A stretch of DNA of 64,000 nt from Paracandidimonas soli (GTDB taxonomy: Bacteria > Pseudomonadota > Gammaproteobacteria > Burkholderiales > Burkholderiaceae_B): assembly GCF_004342005.1 (NCBI RefSeq), contig NZ_SMBX01000005.1:186001-250000 (forward strand), given 5' to 3'. A model generated the notes under the pieces. The model worked only from the letters and a program-made list of their open reading frames with translations, did no database searches and was not told the DNA's origin. Shown here piece after piece: positions 27,490-38,243 of the stretch. Each line of letters opens with the position of its first letter. Position 1 is the first letter of the stretch. Made by a program: the position numbers and the translations under genes.

Positions 27490-28830
27490 ATGCCGGAAAA
27501 CCCTGGCTCCCGTTCCGACCTCGCCGTCACGAAGACAAACCCTGGACCGCATCCCGGCAATGGCCGTCCGCCCGGGAAACCCCCTTGCCGGGTCTGTCCG
27601 TGGATATGGGCCGCGCTAATCCTGCTGGCTGTGGGAGCGGTGGCCTGGTATGTGAACAAGCCCGCCGCGCCGCAGGCTCCCGGCGGCATGTTCGGCATGC
27701 GGGGGATGTCGGGCATGGCGGTTCCAGTGCAGGTGGCCGACGTCCAGCCGGCGCGCATCGACTATACGATACGTGCCATCGGCACCGTGACTGCATTCAA
27801 TACCGTGGCGGTGCGCAGCCGGGTCGATGGCGAGCTGCAGCAGATCGTCTTCGAGGACGGGCAATACGTAAACGAAGGCGATCTGCTGGCGCAGATCGAT
27901 CCTCGTCCCTTCCAGGTACAGCTGGACCAGGCTCTCGGGCAGCAGTCGCAGAATGCGGCGCAGCTGCTCAATGCGCAGCGCGATCTGCAGCGCTACCGCC
28001 AGCTCTACAAGCAGAACTCCATCGCCAGGCAGGTGGTTGACACCCAGGAAGCGCAAGTGCAGCAGTTGCTGGGAGGGCAGCGGTCCGACGAGGCTGCCGT
28101 CAGCAACGCGCGCCTGCAGCTGGAGTACACCCGCATCACGGCGCCGATCAGCGGCAGGCTGGGTCTGCGCCGTCTCGACAAAGGCAACCTGATTTCCGCA
28201 GCCAATGCCGACGGTCTGGTGACGATCACGCAAATACAGCCGATTTCCGTACTGTTCACAGTGCCGCAGGCGCAGGTGCCCGATGTCATGGCGCAGTTGC
28301 GCCAGGGGCATGCGCTCACCGTGGATCTCTACGACCAGGAAGGCAGCCGGAAGCTGGCTTCGGGCGAGCTCATGTCCCTGGACAACCAGATCGATGCCGG
28401 AACCGGCACGCTGAAGCTCAAGGCGCGCTTCGGCAACGAGGATGAATCGCTGTTTCCCAATCAGTTCGTGAATGTGCGCCTGAGGGTCAGCGTCGAGGAT
28501 GCGCCTGTCACGGTCCCCGTGGGGGCGGTGCAGCACGGCTCCATCGGCGCGTTCGTCTATGTCGTGACGCCAGAAAGCACCGTCACGGTCCGGCGCGTCG
28601 TTACAGGGCGCAGCAACGGAGAGCGCATCGCGATCAGCTCGGGGCTGGAGGCCGGCGAACGGGTCGTGCTGGAAGGCACCGATCGCCTGCGGGAGGGCTC
28701 CACGATCATCGTGCCGGGCCAGGATGCCCAGGAGGCGCAAGCCAACGGCGTTCCGCCGGCACAGGGCGCGCGGCCCAGGGATGGCGCGCGCCAGGGCAGC
28801 GGTGGCGCCCGTCCGCCCAGGGCAGGATGA
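27490..28830 (+). CDS. mdtA: RND efflux periplasmic adaptor (MdtA-type)
   Basis: The membrane-fusion subunit of a tripartite efflux pump, linking the inner-membrane RND proteins to the outer-membrane channel. The 446-residue protein has one N-terminal membrane anchor (WAALILLAVGAVAWYV), a Met/Gly-rich linker, a lipoyl-like half motif (VRSRVDGELQQIVFEDGQYVNEGDLLAQID), a coiled-coil hairpin rich in Gln/Ala (about residues 150-210), and TRITAPISGRLG. It ends in a Pro/Gly/Arg-rich tail. The ATG at 27490 has GGAG eight bases upstream; the frame is open for another 16 codons. It is six bases from mdtB. Confidence 0.92.
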   Translation: MPENPGSRSDLAVTKTNPGPHPGNGRPPGKPPCRVCPWIWAALILLAVGAVAWYVNKPAAPQAPGGMFGMRGMSGMAVPVQVADVQPARIDYTIRAIGTVTAFNTVAVRSRVDGELQQIVFEDGQYVNEGDLLAQIDPRPFQVQLDQALGQQSQNAAQLLNAQRDLQRYRQLYKQNSIARQVVDTQEAQVQQLLGGQRSDEAAVSNARLQLEYTRITAPISGRLGLRRLDKGNLISAANADGLVTITQIQPISVLFTVPQAQVPDVMAQLRQGHALTVDLYDQEGSRKLASGELMSLDNQIDAGTGTLKLKARFGNEDESLFPNQFVNVRLRVSVEDAPVTVPVGAVQHGSIGAFVYVVTPESTVTVRRVVTGRSNGERIAISSGLEAGERVVLEGTDRLREGSTIIVPGQDAQEAQANGVPPAQGARPRDGARQGSGGARPPRAG

Positions 28831-28836
28831 CGGCGC

Positions 28837-31800
28837 ATGAATCTGTCGCGCTTGTTCATCCTGAGGCCGGTCGCCACGACACTGATGACGCTGGCGCTGC
28901 TGGTGTCCGGCCTGCTGGCCTATCGGCTGCTGCCGGTATCGGCGCTGCCGCAGGTGGATTACCCCACCATCCAGGTTACGACGCTGTATCCCGGCGCCAG
29001 CCCGGAGGTCATGACCGCGCTGGTGACGTCGCCGCTGGAGCGGCAGTTCGGCCAGATGCCGGGGCTGACACAGATGAGCTCGTCGAGTTCCGGCGGCTCG
29101 TCCGTCATCACCTTGCAGTTCGACCTGGACCTGTCGCTGGATGTGGCGGAGCAGGAAGTGCAGGCCGCCATCAATGCGGCATCCAACCTGCTGCCCGGCG
29201 ATCTTCCCGCCCCTCCCATCTACAGCAAGGTCAATCCGGCCGATGCGCCGGTCGTCAGCCTGGCCGTGACCTCGCCCACGCTGCCGCTGCACCAGGTGCG
29301 CGACCTGATCGACGTGCGCGTGGCGCAGAAGCTGTCGCAGATCAATGGCGTGGGCCTGGTCAGCATTGCGGGCGGGCAGCGGCCCGCCGTGCGCATCCAG
29401 GCCAACCCGCAGCAACTGGCGGCGCACGGCCTGACCCTGTCGTCCGTGCGTTCCGCCATCACCGCGGCCAATGTCAACCAGCCCAAGGGCAACCTGGACG
29501 GCCCGCAGCGTTCCATTTCCATCAATGCCGACGATCAGCTGCGCTCCATACAGGACTATGAGAACCTGATCCTGTCCTATGCCGACGGCGCCACGCTGAG
29601 GCTGGGCGACGTCGCCACGATACGCTACGACGCCGAGAACATCCGCCAGGCCGCCTGGATCGGCAGGCAGCCCGCCATCCTGCTGAATATACAGAAGCAG
29701 CCCGGCGCCAACGTGATCGAGGTAGTGGACCGCGTCATGGCCATGCTGCCGTCGCTGCAGCAGGCCATGCCCGCCGGCATCGATATCATGGTGGCCACCG
29801 ACCGCACGCAGACCATACGCGATGCCATCCACCATGTGCAGATGGAAATGTTCATCGCCATCGGGCTGGTCGTGCTGGTGACCTTCGTCTTCCTGCGCAA
29901 CTGGACGGCGACGCTGATCCCCAGCGTCGTGGTGCCGCTGTCGCTGGTCGGCACCTTCGCCATCATGTATTTCCTGGGGTTCAGCATCAATACGCTGACG
30001 CTGATGGCGCTGACGATCGCGACAGGCTTCGTCGTCGATGACGCCATCGTGATGATCGAGAACATCACGCGCTATATCGAAGACGGCGACGCGCCGCTGG
30101 CCGCCGCCCTGAAAGGCGCCAGGCAGATCAGCTTCACGCTGGTGTCCCTGACGCTGTCGCTGGTCGCCGTGCTGATTCCGCTGCTGTTCATGCAGGGCGT
30201 GATCGGCAGGCTGTTCAGCGAGTTTGCGGTGACGCTGGCGGTCGCCATCCTGATTTCCCTGCTGATTTCCCTGACGCTGACGCCCATGATGTGCGCGCAC
30301 CTGCTCAAGCCCGCGGGAGTCATGCAGGAAGGGCGGCTGCAGCAATGGATGGGCGTGCATCTCGAGCGCCTGGCCGCGGCATACGATCGGGCGCTGCGCT
30401 GGGTGCTGGCGCACCAGCCGCTGACGCTGCTGATCGCCCTGGGAACATTGGCGCTGACGGTCATGCTGTATCTGCTGGTGCCCAAGGGGTTTTTCCCGCA
30501 GCAGGACACAGGCCTGATACAGGCCATCAGCCAGGCGCCGCAGACCGTATCATTCCAGTCCATGGTGCAGCGCCAGCAGGGGCTGGCGGAGCGGCTGCTG
30601 CAGGATGAGGACGTGGCGGCCGTCACCTCCTTCGTGGGGATCGACGGCACCAATGCCACCATGAACACCGGTCGCATGCAGATTGCGCTCAAGCCTGTCG
30701 GCGAGCGCGGCTCGAGCGTGCGGGAAGTCATCCGCCGGCTGATGGAGTCCGCGGGCGAGGATGCCGGGATGCAGGTGTTCATGCAGCCGGTGCAGGATCT
30801 CAGCATCGAAGACCGCATCAGCCGTACGCAATATCAGCTCACCCTGTCCGACCCGGACCAGCAGCGGCTGATCGATTGGACGCCGGCGCTGGTGCAGGCC
30901 ATGCGCGGCCTGCCTGAACTGACGGATGTGGTCGACGACCTTCAAAGCCGCGGACTGCAGGCGCAACTGGTCATCAACCGCGATGCGGCGGCCCGCCTGG
31001 GCATATCGGTCGCCACCATCAACGAGGCGCTCTACGATGCCTTCGGCCAGCGGCTTGTATCGACGATCTTCACGCAGTCCTCGCAGTACCGCATCGTGCT
31101 CGAAGCGCCGCCCGGGCAGAGCAGCACGCCCGAAGACCTGGCAGGGATCTACGTGCCTTCGTCCTCGGGCGAGCCCGTTTCCCTCGGCAACCTGGCGCGC
31201 ATCGAGCTGGGTAGCGCCCTGCTGTCCATCGAGCGCATGGGACAGTTTCCCGCCGCCACGGTGTCGTTCAACCTGGCCGACGGCACGGCGCTTTCCGATG
31301 CGGTGGACGCGATTGCCGGCCTGCCGCAGGAAATCGGCATGCCGGCGTCGATAGAAATGCACTACCAGGGCGCGGCCAAGGCCTTCCAGGAATCGCAGCA
31401 AAGCACGCTGTTGCTGCTGCTGGCGGCGGTCGTGGTCATGTATATCGTGCTGGGCGTGCTGTACGAAAACTTCATCCATCCGGTCACTATTCTCTCGACG
31501 CTGCCGTCGGCGACCGTGGGGGCGCTGCTGGCTTTGCTGCTGGCCGGTCACGAGCTGGACATGATCGGGCTGATCGGCATCATCCTGCTGATCGGTATCG
31601 TCAAGAAGAACGCCATCATGATGATTGATTTCGCGCTGGATGCCGAGCGCTCGCGCGGGCTGTCGCCGCTGGCCGCGATCCACGAGGCGGCGCTGCTGCG
31701 TTTCCGGCCCATTCTCATGACGACGCTGGCCGCCTTGTTCGGCGCGCTTCCGCTGATGCTGGCGACGGGATCCGGCGCCGAGCTGCGCCAGCCGCTGGGC

Positions 31801-31935
31801 CTGGCGATGGTGGGCGGCCTGCTGTGTAGCCAGTTGCTGACGATCTTCACGACGCCGGTCATCTATCTGATGTTCGACCGCCTGGGCGTGGGCGTCAGGC
31901 GCAGGGCGGGCCATGCGGGAGCGGGCGGGGCATGA
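28837..31935 (+). CDS. mdtB: RND efflux transporter subunit (MdtB-type)
   Basis: A 1032-residue inner-membrane proton/drug antiporter of the HAE1 RND family. Typical features are the N-terminal [17 protein letters not shown]4 with the proton-relay Asp pair in [12 protein letters not shown] (about residue 405), the two large periplasmic loops, and TM11/12 with [15 protein letters not shown]. The MdtB and MdtC proteins form a mixed trimer (2:1 in E. coli). The stop overlaps the mdtC ATG as ATGA. In enterobacteria this type exports novobiocin, bile salts and some metals; local substrates are unknown. Confidence 0.95.
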   Translation: MNLSRLFILRPVATTLMTLALLVSGLLAYRLLPVSALPQVDYPTIQVTTLYPGASPEVMTALVTSPLERQFGQMPGLTQMSSSSSGGSSVITLQFDLDLSLDVAEQEVQAAINAASNLLPGDLPAPPIYSKVNPADAPVVSLAVTSPTLPLHQVRDLIDVRVAQKLSQINGVGLVSIAGGQRPAVRIQANPQQLAAHGLTLSSVRSAITAANVNQPKGNLDGPQRSISINADDQLRSIQDYENLILSYADGATLRLGDVATIRYDAENIRQAAWIGRQPAILLNIQKQPGANVIEVVDRVMAMLPSLQQAMPAGIDIMVATDRTQTIRDAIHHVQMEMFIAIGLVVLVTFVFLRNWTATLIPSVVVPLSLVGTFAIMYFLGFSINTLTLMALTIATGFVVDDAIVMIENITRYIEDGDAPLAAALKGARQISFTLVSLTLSLVAVLIPLLFMQGVIGRLFSEFAVTLAVAILISLLISLTLTPMMCAHLLKPAGVMQEGRLQQWMGVHLERLAAAYDRALRWVLAHQPLTLLIALGTLALTVMLYLLVPKGFFPQQDTGLIQAISQAPQTVSFQSMVQRQQGLAERLLQDEDVAAVTSFVGIDGTNATMNTGRMQIALKPVGERGSSVREVIRRLMESAGEDAGMQVFMQPVQDLSIEDRISRTQYQLTLSDPDQQRLIDWTPALVQAMRGLPELTDVVDDLQSRGLQAQLVINRDAAARLGISVATINEALYDAFGQRLVSTIFTQSSQYRIVLEAPPGQSSTPEDLAGIYVPSSSGEPVSLGNLARIELGSALLSIERMGQFPAATVSFNLADGTALSDAVDAIAGLPQEIGMPASIEMHYQGAAKAFQESQQSTLLLLLAAVVVMYIVLGVLYENFIHPVTILSTLPSATVGALLALLLAGHELDMIGLIGIILLIGIVKKNAIMMIDFALDAERSRGLSPLAAIHEAALLRFRPILMTTLAALFGALPLMLATGSGAELRQPLGLAMVGGLLCSQLLTIFTTPVIYLMFDRLGVGVRRRAGHAGAGGA

Positions 31936-34900
31936 GAGGCCTGGGACTGTTCATCCTGAGGCCGGTCGGCACGGCGTTGCTGTGTCTGGCCGTGGTGCTG
32001 ATGGGGCTGCTTGCCTACCGGCAGTTGCCGGTGGCGCCGCTGCCGCAGGTGGATTTTCCCATGATCTCCGTGTCGGCCAGCATGGCGGGCGCCAGTCCGG
32101 AAACCATGGCGTCCAGCGTCGCCATGCCGCTGGAGCAGTCGCTCGGCGCAATCGCGGGACTGACGGAGATGAGCTCGCGCAATTCCGAGGGGTCGACGCA
32201 GATCACCCTGCGCTTCGACCTGGGGCGCGATGTGAACAGCGCGGCGCGCGACGTGCAGGCCGCCATCAATGCGGCGCGGCCCATGCTGCCGTCCAGCCTG
32301 CGCAGCAATCCCACCTATCACAAGATCAACCCCTCCTCCGCGCCCATCATGACGCTGGCGCTCAGTTCGGCGACGGCCACCAAGGGGGAACTGTACGATT
32401 TCGCCTCCACCATCATCGCGCAGAAACTGTCGCAAGTAGCGGGCGTGGGCGAGGTCAGCGTGGGAGGGAGCTCGCTGCCGGCCGTGCGCGTCAGCCTGAA
32501 TCCGCACGCGCTGGCGGCGGCGGGCGTGGCGCTGGACGATGTGCGCAGGGCTTTGTCCGGCGCCAACAGCATGCGTCCGACCGGCATTGTGGAGAATACG
32601 CAGTTCCAGTGGCAGCTCGATGCCGGCGGCCAGCTCGAGGACGCGTCGGAGTACCGCGAGCTCATCGTGGCCTGGAAGGACGGCTCTCCTTTGAAGCTCA
32701 GCGATGTCGCCTCGGTCGAGAATTCGGTGGAGAATCGCTTCAACGCCGGCTTCTTCAACGACAGGACGGCAGTGGTGCTGATGGTGCGCCGCCAGCCCGA
32801 CGCCAACATCATCGCCACGGTCGACGCCATCCGCGAGCAACTGCCGCAATTGCAGGCCATGCTGCCGGCGGAAGTCACGCTGGACGTGGCCATGGACCGC
32901 TCCCCCAGCATCCGGGCGTCGTTGCTCGAAGCTGAAAAGACACTGGTCATCGCCGTATTGCTGGTGGTGGCGGTGGTGCTGGTGTTCCTGCGCAATGCGC
33001 GCGCGGCGCTGATTCCCAGCGTGGCGGTGCCGGTGTCGCTCATCGTCACGTTCACGGTGATGTGGTGGTTCGGATTCTCCCTGAATACGCTGTCGCTGAT
33101 GGCCCTGATCGCGGCGACGGGTTTCGTGGTGGACGATGCCATCGTGGTACTGGAAAGCATCATGCGGCATATCGAGAAAGGCATGACGCCGATGCGGGCC
33201 GCCATGCGCGGGTTGCGCGAAGTCGGATTCACGGTGCTGGCCATGAGCTTCTCACTGGTGGCGGTGTTTGTGCCCATGCTGCTGATGGGCGACATGATGG
33301 GGCGCATGTTCCGGGAATTCGCCGTCACTTTGTCGGCGGCCGTCCTGGTATCCATGGTGGTGTCGCTGCTGCTGACGCCGATGATGTGCGCCAGGCTGTT
33401 GCCCTCCGCACGCGTCCTGCGACAGCCCGGGAGGCTGTCGCGCATGATCGGCGCGATCGGCTCTGCCATCCAGCGCGGTTATGAAAGCTCGCTGTCATGG
33501 TCGCTGTCGCATGGTCGCTTCATGCTGCTGCTGCTGGCCGCAACCGTGGGGCTGAACGCCTATCTGTACGTCGTCGTGCCGAAAAGCATGCTGCCTCAGC
33601 AGGATACCGGGCAGCTGATGGGATTTTTCCGTGTCGACCAGGGGACGTCGTTCCAGGCCATGGAGCCCAAGCTGGACCAGTTCCGGCGCATTATCATGAA
33701 GGATCCGGCGGTGGAAAGCGTGGCGGGCTTCGCCGGCGGCCGCAGCGGCACCAGCACCATGCTGATGGTGCAGCTCAAGCCCGTGGCCGAGCGCGGCGCC
33801 ACCGCCGCCGAGGTGGTGAACCGGTTGCGGGGCCAGTTCCAGGGCGTGCCCGGTGCCAGGCTGACGCTGGTGCCGCAGCAGGATATCTTCATGGGCGGCC
33901 CGCAGGGTTCGGCTTCGTATTCATACTCCTTGCTTGGCAGCGAGCTGGATCTTATCAAGACCTGGCTGCCGCGCGTGCAGCAGGCCCTGGCGGGCTTGCC
34001 GGAGCTGGTCGATGTCGATACCGATATCGAAGACAAGGGCCAGCGCGTGCAACTGCATATCGACCGCGATGCGGCCACCCGCCTGGGCGTGGACATGAGC
34101 CTGATCGCCTCGACCCTGAACAGTTCCTTCAGCGAACGGCAGGTATCCGTCATCTACCGGCCGCTGAACCAGTACCGCGTCGTGATGGGAGTGGATCCGC
34201 GCTATGCGCAGGATATCGAGGCCTTGCAGCAGGTGCAGGTCATCACGGCCGACGGCAGCCGCATCCCCCTGTCGTCATTCACCCGCTTCGAAATGCAGAG
34301 CGCGCCGACGACCGTCAGGCACCAGGGGTTGTTTGCGTCGGAAAGCATTTCGTTCAGCCTGGCGCCGGGCGTGTCGCTGGAGCAGGCTGTCATCGCGGTT
34401 GAGCGGGCGGTGGCCGCCACGAACCTGCCGACGCAGGAAATCCAGGCGGGCTTCCTGGGCGAGGCCCAGCAGATGCGGCAGACCGTGGCGCAGCAGCCCT
34501 TGCTTATCCTGGCTGCGCTGGTCACGATGTATATCGTGCTGGGCGTCCTGTACGAGAGCTATGTGCATCCCCTGACGATCCTGTCCACCCTGCCTTCCGC
34601 GGGTATCGGCGCATTGCTGGCCCTGATGATGGCGAATGAGCCGTTCTCGCTGGTGGCGCTGATCGGTATTTTCCTGCTGATCGGCGTCGTCAAGAAGAAC
34701 GCCATCATGATGGTGGATTTCGCCCTGAGCGCGCAGCGGTCTCAGGGGCTGTCCTCGCGGGACGCCATCGTACAGGCTTGTCTGATACGATTTCGGCCCA
34801 TCATGATGACGACGGTATCGACGATTTTCGGAGCCTTGCCGCTTATCCTGGCAACTGGCGCGGGCGTGGAGATGCGCCGTCCGCTGGGGGTGACCATTAT

Positions 34901-35006
34901 CGGAGGCCTGGTGGTCAGCCAGGTGCTGACGCTGTACACGACACCGGTCGTATATTTATACCTCGACCGGCTTCGCACAAGAGTCCGGCGCGGACGCAAG
35001 GAATAG
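31932..35006 (+). CDS. mdtC: RND efflux transporter subunit (MdtC-type)
   Basis: The second RND pump protein of the MdtABC type, 1024 residues. It has the same plan as the upstream subunit: [15 protein letters not shown] at the N-terminus, [16 protein letters not shown] with the relay Asp residues, and [15 protein letters not shown] near the C-terminus. The two paralogues diverge in the periplasmic loops, as expected for a heteromeric pump. Coupled to mdtB by a four-base overlap and followed 35 bases later by the outer-membrane channel gene. Confidence 0.95.
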   Translation: MRGLGLFILRPVGTALLCLAVVLMGLLAYRQLPVAPLPQVDFPMISVSASMAGASPETMASSVAMPLEQSLGAIAGLTEMSSRNSEGSTQITLRFDLGRDVNSAARDVQAAINAARPMLPSSLRSNPTYHKINPSSAPIMTLALSSATATKGELYDFASTIIAQKLSQVAGVGEVSVGGSSLPAVRVSLNPHALAAAGVALDDVRRALSGANSMRPTGIVENTQFQWQLDAGGQLEDASEYRELIVAWKDGSPLKLSDVASVENSVENRFNAGFFNDRTAVVLMVRRQPDANIIATVDAIREQLPQLQAMLPAEVTLDVAMDRSPSIRASLLEAEKTLVIAVLLVVAVVLVFLRNARAALIPSVAVPVSLIVTFTVMWWFGFSLNTLSLMALIAATGFVVDDAIVVLESIMRHIEKGMTPMRAAMRGLREVGFTVLAMSFSLVAVFVPMLLMGDMMGRMFREFAVTLSAAVLVSMVVSLLLTPMMCARLLPSARVLRQPGRLSRMIGAIGSAIQRGYESSLSWSLSHGRFMLLLLAATVGLNAYLYVVVPKSMLPQQDTGQLMGFFRVDQGTSFQAMEPKLDQFRRIIMKDPAVESVAGFAGGRSGTSTMLMVQLKPVAERGATAAEVVNRLRGQFQGVPGARLTLVPQQDIFMGGPQGSASYSYSLLGSELDLIKTWLPRVQQALAGLPELVDVDTDIEDKGQRVQLHIDRDAATRLGVDMSLIASTLNSSFSERQVSVIYRPLNQYRVVMGVDPRYAQDIEALQQVQVITADGSRIPLSSFTRFEMQSAPTTVRHQGLFASESISFSLAPGVSLEQAVIAVERAVAATNLPTQEIQAGFLGEAQQMRQTVAQQPLLILAALVTMYIVLGVLYESYVHPLTILSTLPSAGIGALLALMMANEPFSLVALIGIFLLIGVVKKNAIMMVDFALSAQRSQGLSSRDAIVQACLIRFRPIMMTTVSTIFGALPLILATGAGVEMRRPLGVTIIGGLVVSQVLTLYTTPVVYLYLDRLRTRVRRGRKE

Positions 35007-35041
35007 GCATAGGCATGCGGCTGGAGCAAAGGAAAGACGGA

Positions 35042-36466
35042 ATGATCAGAAGAACAGGCAAGCTGGCGGCGGCCGGCATTCTGGCGGCGGCGCTTTCGGC
35101 ATGCGCCGTGGGGCCGGATCACCAGCGTCCGGACCAGGAGATGGGTGATCACTATCGCCATGCCGAGGGTTGGGTGCAGGTGGATGCGGCCGCGCAGGCG
35201 GAGATGGCCCGCGACTGGTGGACGACGTTCAGCGATGCCAGGCTGGACGGCCTGATGGCGCAGCTGCTGCGTGAAAACCTGACGCTGCGGGAAGCCGAGG
35301 CGCGCTATCGCCAGGCGCAAGCCGGATTGCGCGGCGCGCAGGCGGGGCTGTTCCCCACGGTGGGCAGCAATGCCTCCGCCACGCGCTCGGGCGGCGGCGA
35401 TGGGGAGGCCGGCAATCGTTATTCGCTCAGCGGCAACGTAAGCTGGGAGGTCGATGTCTGGGGGCGTGTGCGGCGCAATGTCGAGGCGGGAGAGGCCTCG
35501 GCGCAGGCCAGCGCGGCCGACTTGGCCGCGACGCAGCTGAGCCTGCAGTCGACGCTGGCGCAGACCTATTTCCGGCTGCTGTCGCTGGATGCGGAAAAAC
35601 GCCTGATGGAGCAGACGATAACCGCCTACGAGCGTTCCCTGCAGATGACGGAAAATCGCTACCAGGCGGGCGTGTCGGCGCAGACGGACGTGGCGGCCTC
35701 GCTCTCGCAGCTGGAAAACGCCAGGGCGCAGCGCCTTGCGCTGGAGCGCCAGCGCGCCGTGCATGAAAATGCCCTGGCCGTGCTGACGGGGCGGCCTCCG
35801 TCGGATTTCTCGCTGGATGAAACGATGCGGCTGGGGATAGTGCCGGTGGTGCCTGCTGGCGTGCCTTCGCAGTTGCTGCAGCGCAGGCCGGACATCGTGG
35901 CGGCGGAACGCCGGGTGGCGGAAGCCAATGCGCGCATCGGCGTGGCGCAGGCGGCGTGGTTCCCTTCGCTGACCTTGTCGGCGCAAGGCGGGTACAGCAG
36001 CGGCCAGTGGGCGCAGTGGCTGTCCGCGCCATCGCAGTTCTGGTCGCTGGGGCCGGCGCTCGCGCTTGCGCTGTTTGACGGAGGCGCGCGCCAGGCCTCG
36101 GTCGATTCGGCCCGGGCGGCGCACGAGGCGCAGAGCGCCGCCTACCGCCAGACCGTGCTGACGGCGTTGCGCGAGGTCGAGGACTATCTGGTCAGCCTGC
36201 GCGTGCAAGAACAGGAGCAGGCCACCCAGGCGCGCGCGCTGGAGGCGTCGCGCGAAACGCTGCGCCTGATCACGAATCAGTACGAAGCGGGCATGGTCGA
36301 TTACCTCAGCGTGGTGCAGGCGCAGGCGTCCGCGCTCAGCGCGGAGCGCACCGCCATCAGCCTGCAGGCGGACCGGCTGGTCAACAGCGTGCAACTGATC
36401 ACGGCGCTGGGCGGTGGATGGGATGTTTCCCTGCTGGGGCAGGAGCCGGAAACTTCCGCTCCTTGA
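35042..36466 (+). CDS. outer-membrane efflux channel lipoprotein (NodT/OprM family)
   Basis: The TolC-like exit duct of the RND pump. The 474-residue lipoprotein has lipobox LSAC at about residue 19 then VGPDHQRP, the usual OprM-like start. Long heptad-like helices, EVDVWGRVRRNVEAG, and RRPDIVAAERRVAEANARIGVAQAAWFPS mark the two repeat halves. Start ATG 35042 has GGAAAGACGGA upstream; ATG 35015 is an in-frame alternative. Having its own channel makes this operon self-contained, unlike E. coli mdtABCD. Its stop TGA (36464) is the first triplet of a fragment of the 127-bp dispersed element. Confidence 0.93.
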   Translation: MIRRTGKLAAAGILAAALSACAVGPDHQRPDQEMGDHYRHAEGWVQVDAAAQAEMARDWWTTFSDARLDGLMAQLLRENLTLREAEARYRQAQAGLRGAQAGLFPTVGSNASATRSGGGDGEAGNRYSLSGNVSWEVDVWGRVRRNVEAGEASAQASAADLAATQLSLQSTLAQTYFRLLSLDAEKRLMEQTITAYERSLQMTENRYQAGVSAQTDVAASLSQLENARAQRLALERQRAVHENALAVLTGRPPSDFSLDETMRLGIVPVVPAGVPSQLLQRRPDIVAAERRVAEANARIGVAQAAWFPSLTLSAQGGYSSGQWAQWLSAPSQFWSLGPALALALFDGGARQASVDSARAAHEAQSAAYRQTVLTALREVEDYLVSLRVQEQEQATQARALEASRETLRLITNQYEAGMVDYLSVVQAQASALSAERTAISLQADRLVNSVQLITALGGGWDVSLLGQEPETSAP

Positions 36467-36486
36467 CCACGCGCCCAAGCGCAAGC
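36464..36486 (+). repeat. left-end fragment (23 bp) of the 127-bp dispersed element, copy B
   Basis: It is identical to the first 23 bases of copies A, C and D, starting with the gene's own TGA and ending in CAAGCGCAAGC, then diverging (TCAACGTAG). The hairpin part and right end are absent. This is either a deletion remnant or a pre-existing sequence that serves as the left junction. Confidence 0.75.
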
Positions 36487-36558
36487 TCAACGTAGATCAA
36501 AGAGCGGCCGGATGGCCGGGTGATATCATCGGTGTCATCCAAGGTACAGGCGTTTTCC

Positions 36559-37089
36559 ATGAAATCGAATTCTTTCCATTCCAGGCGCAGATTGCTGGGC
36601 ATGGCGCTGGGCGCAACGGCATCGGGGATTCTTGCTCCGTGGCGTCCGGCGCTGGCGCAACCGGCCAAGGTGCCCGATCCGTTCTATACGCACGCGTTCG
36701 AGGATCTTGACGGTGTTTCGCAAGATATGGCCCGGTTCCTGGGCAAGCCGCTGGTGCTGAATTTCTGGGCCACGTGGTGCCCGCCCTGCGTCAAGGAGAT
36801 GCCGGATCTCAATGCGCTAAACGCGAAGCATCCCGGCGTCGCCTTCCTCGGGCTCGCGATCGATACCGAAAGCAATGTGCGCAAGTTCCTGGAAAAGATT
36901 CCGGTCGATTACGATGTCATGATGGCGGGCAAGGGCGGCATGCGCCTGATGCGCGAGCTAGGCAACCGCCAGGGCGGCTTGCCGTTCACGCTGGTGTTCG
37001 ATGCCAGGGGGCGCGTATCGCAGCGCATTCTCGGTCAGGTAGATCCGGACGTTCTTGATGGCTATATCCGCGATCTTGCGGTATCCTGA
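36559..37089 (+). CDS. TlpA-like thioredoxin-fold protein, exported
   Basis: A 176-residue thiol-disulfide oxidoreductase of the TlpA/ResA group, with the redox motif WCPPC in NFWATWCPPCVKEMPDL. The N-terminus has SRRRLLGMALGA, consistent with a twin-arginine or ordinary signal peptide, then ALAQ as cleavage site, so it acts in the periplasm. A second motif GLPFTLVFD with cis-Pro is present. The start at 36559 follows the repeat fragment region; an upstream in-frame ATG at 36520 is less likely. It precedes aroQ, a neighbour pair seen in Bordetella-like genomes. Confidence 0.88.
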   Translation: MKSNSFHSRRRLLGMALGATASGILAPWRPALAQPAKVPDPFYTHAFEDLDGVSQDMARFLGKPLVLNFWATWCPPCVKEMPDLNALNAKHPGVAFLGLAIDTESNVRKFLEKIPVDYDVMMAGKGGMRLMRELGNRQGGLPFTLVFDARGRVSQRILGQVDPDVLDGYIRDLAVS

Positions 37090-37235
37090 TGCAAACATGC
37101 GCGATTCCGGTGAAGGGCTTGCGGCTTTGCACCCATCGCCCGCACGTATGCCCGGACCCTGTCCCAGGGTTACATTTAGGTGAAAATTAATGGACAAAGA
37201 CGGCTTTTTGGCGTAAAAAGAGCGGTCTTTCTTCT

Positions 37236-37682
37236 ATGAGTACCTCGATGGCGCGACATATCCTTGTGTTGCATGGTCCCAATCTCAATCTGCTTGGCAC
37301 CAGACAGCCCGAAATCTACGGGCATGAAACACTGGCCGACATCAATGCGCATCTTGAGCGTGTCGCCGCGGAACATGGCGCACAGTGCAGCCATTTCCAG
37401 AGCAACCACGAAGGCGAACTGCTGGACCGCATCCATGCGGCGCGTCAGGACGGCACGGATTTCATCATCATCAATGCGGGTGCTTATACGCATACCAGCA
37501 TTGCGCTGGCCGACGGGCTGGCATCGGTGGATATCCCCTTCATCGAAGTCCATTTGTCCAATGTCTACCGGAGAGAAGCGTTCCGGCACCACTCCTTCCT
37601 GTCTTCGACGGCGAAAGGCGTCGTTGCCGGACTGGGGGCTTTCGGCTACGAGGCCGCTTTGCTCAGCGCGCTGCGTGCCTGA
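37236..37682 (+). CDS. aroQ: type II 3-dehydroquinate dehydratase
   Basis: Shikimate-pathway enzyme converting 3-dehydroquinate to 3-dehydroshikimate. The 148-residue dodecameric type carries [21 protein letters not shown] with the catalytic Tyr and Arg loop, [22 protein letters not shown] and [17 protein letters not shown] with the catalytic His. The start is ATG 37236; ATG 37248 (MARHILV) is possible. It precedes accB and accC as in many betaproteobacteria. Confidence 0.96.
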   Translation: MSTSMARHILVLHGPNLNLLGTRQPEIYGHETLADINAHLERVAAEHGAQCSHFQSNHEGELLDRIHAARQDGTDFIIINAGAYTHTSIALADGLASVDIPFIEVHLSNVYRREAFRHHSFLSSTAKGVVAGLGAFGYEAALLSALRA

Positions 37683-37781
37683 AGGCGAACGCGGGCCGCT
37701 GGCGGGTAGTGGCGTAGAGGTATTTTTTAAATCACTGTTGTTGCGCGCAAGCATGTTGCGTGAACTTGATGGGAAGGTTGT

Positions 37782-38240
37782 ATGGATCTGAGAAAACTGA
37801 AAACACTGATCGATCTGGTCGCAGACTCCGGCATTGCCGAACTGGAGATCACCGAAGGCGACGACAAGGTGCGCATCGTCAAATTCTCGCAGGCGCCGCA
37901 GATCATTGCCAGCGCTCCGGCCGCAGCCGCGGCGCCGGTCGTCGTCGCTTCGGAAGCCGCCGCGCCGGCCGCCGCCCCTGCGCCGGCCGCACCGGCGCAG
38001 CCTGCAGGCCATACTGTCAAGGCGCCGATGGTCGGCACCTTCTATCGCTCGCCCAATCCCGGCGCCGCGCCTTTCGTGGAGGTCGGCCAGTCGGTCAAGG
38101 AAGGCGAGCCGCTGTGCATCATCGAAGCCATGAAGCTGCTCAATGAGATCGAAGCCGACAAGGCGGGCGTCATCAAGGAAATCCTGGTGGAGAACGGCGA
38201 ACCCGTCGAATACGGTCAACCCCTGTTTGTCATCGGCTAA
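37782..38240 (+). CDS. accB: biotin carboxyl carrier protein of acetyl-CoA carboxylase
   Basis: The 152-residue carrier subunit that is biotinylated and shuttles the carboxyl group in malonyl-CoA synthesis. The N-terminal [22 protein letters not shown] domain is followed by an Ala/Pro linker (about residues 44-76) and the biotinyl domain with [15 protein letters not shown], where the Lys is the biotinylation site. It lies three bases upstream of accC and will be co-translated with it. Confidence 0.97.
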   Translation: MDLRKLKTLIDLVADSGIAELEITEGDDKVRIVKFSQAPQIIASAPAAAAAPVVVASEAAAPAAAPAPAAPAQPAGHTVKAPMVGTFYRSPNPGAAPFVEVGQSVKEGEPLCIIEAMKLLNEIEADKAGVIKEILVENGEPVEYGQPLFVIG

Positions 38241-38243
38241 GGT

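Noticed and set aside
27616-30414. Long antisense frame (over 900 codons) across mdtA-mdtB
   Set aside because: It is a high-GC third-position shadow rich in His, Gln and Arg with no domain; the plus-strand efflux genes are unambiguous.
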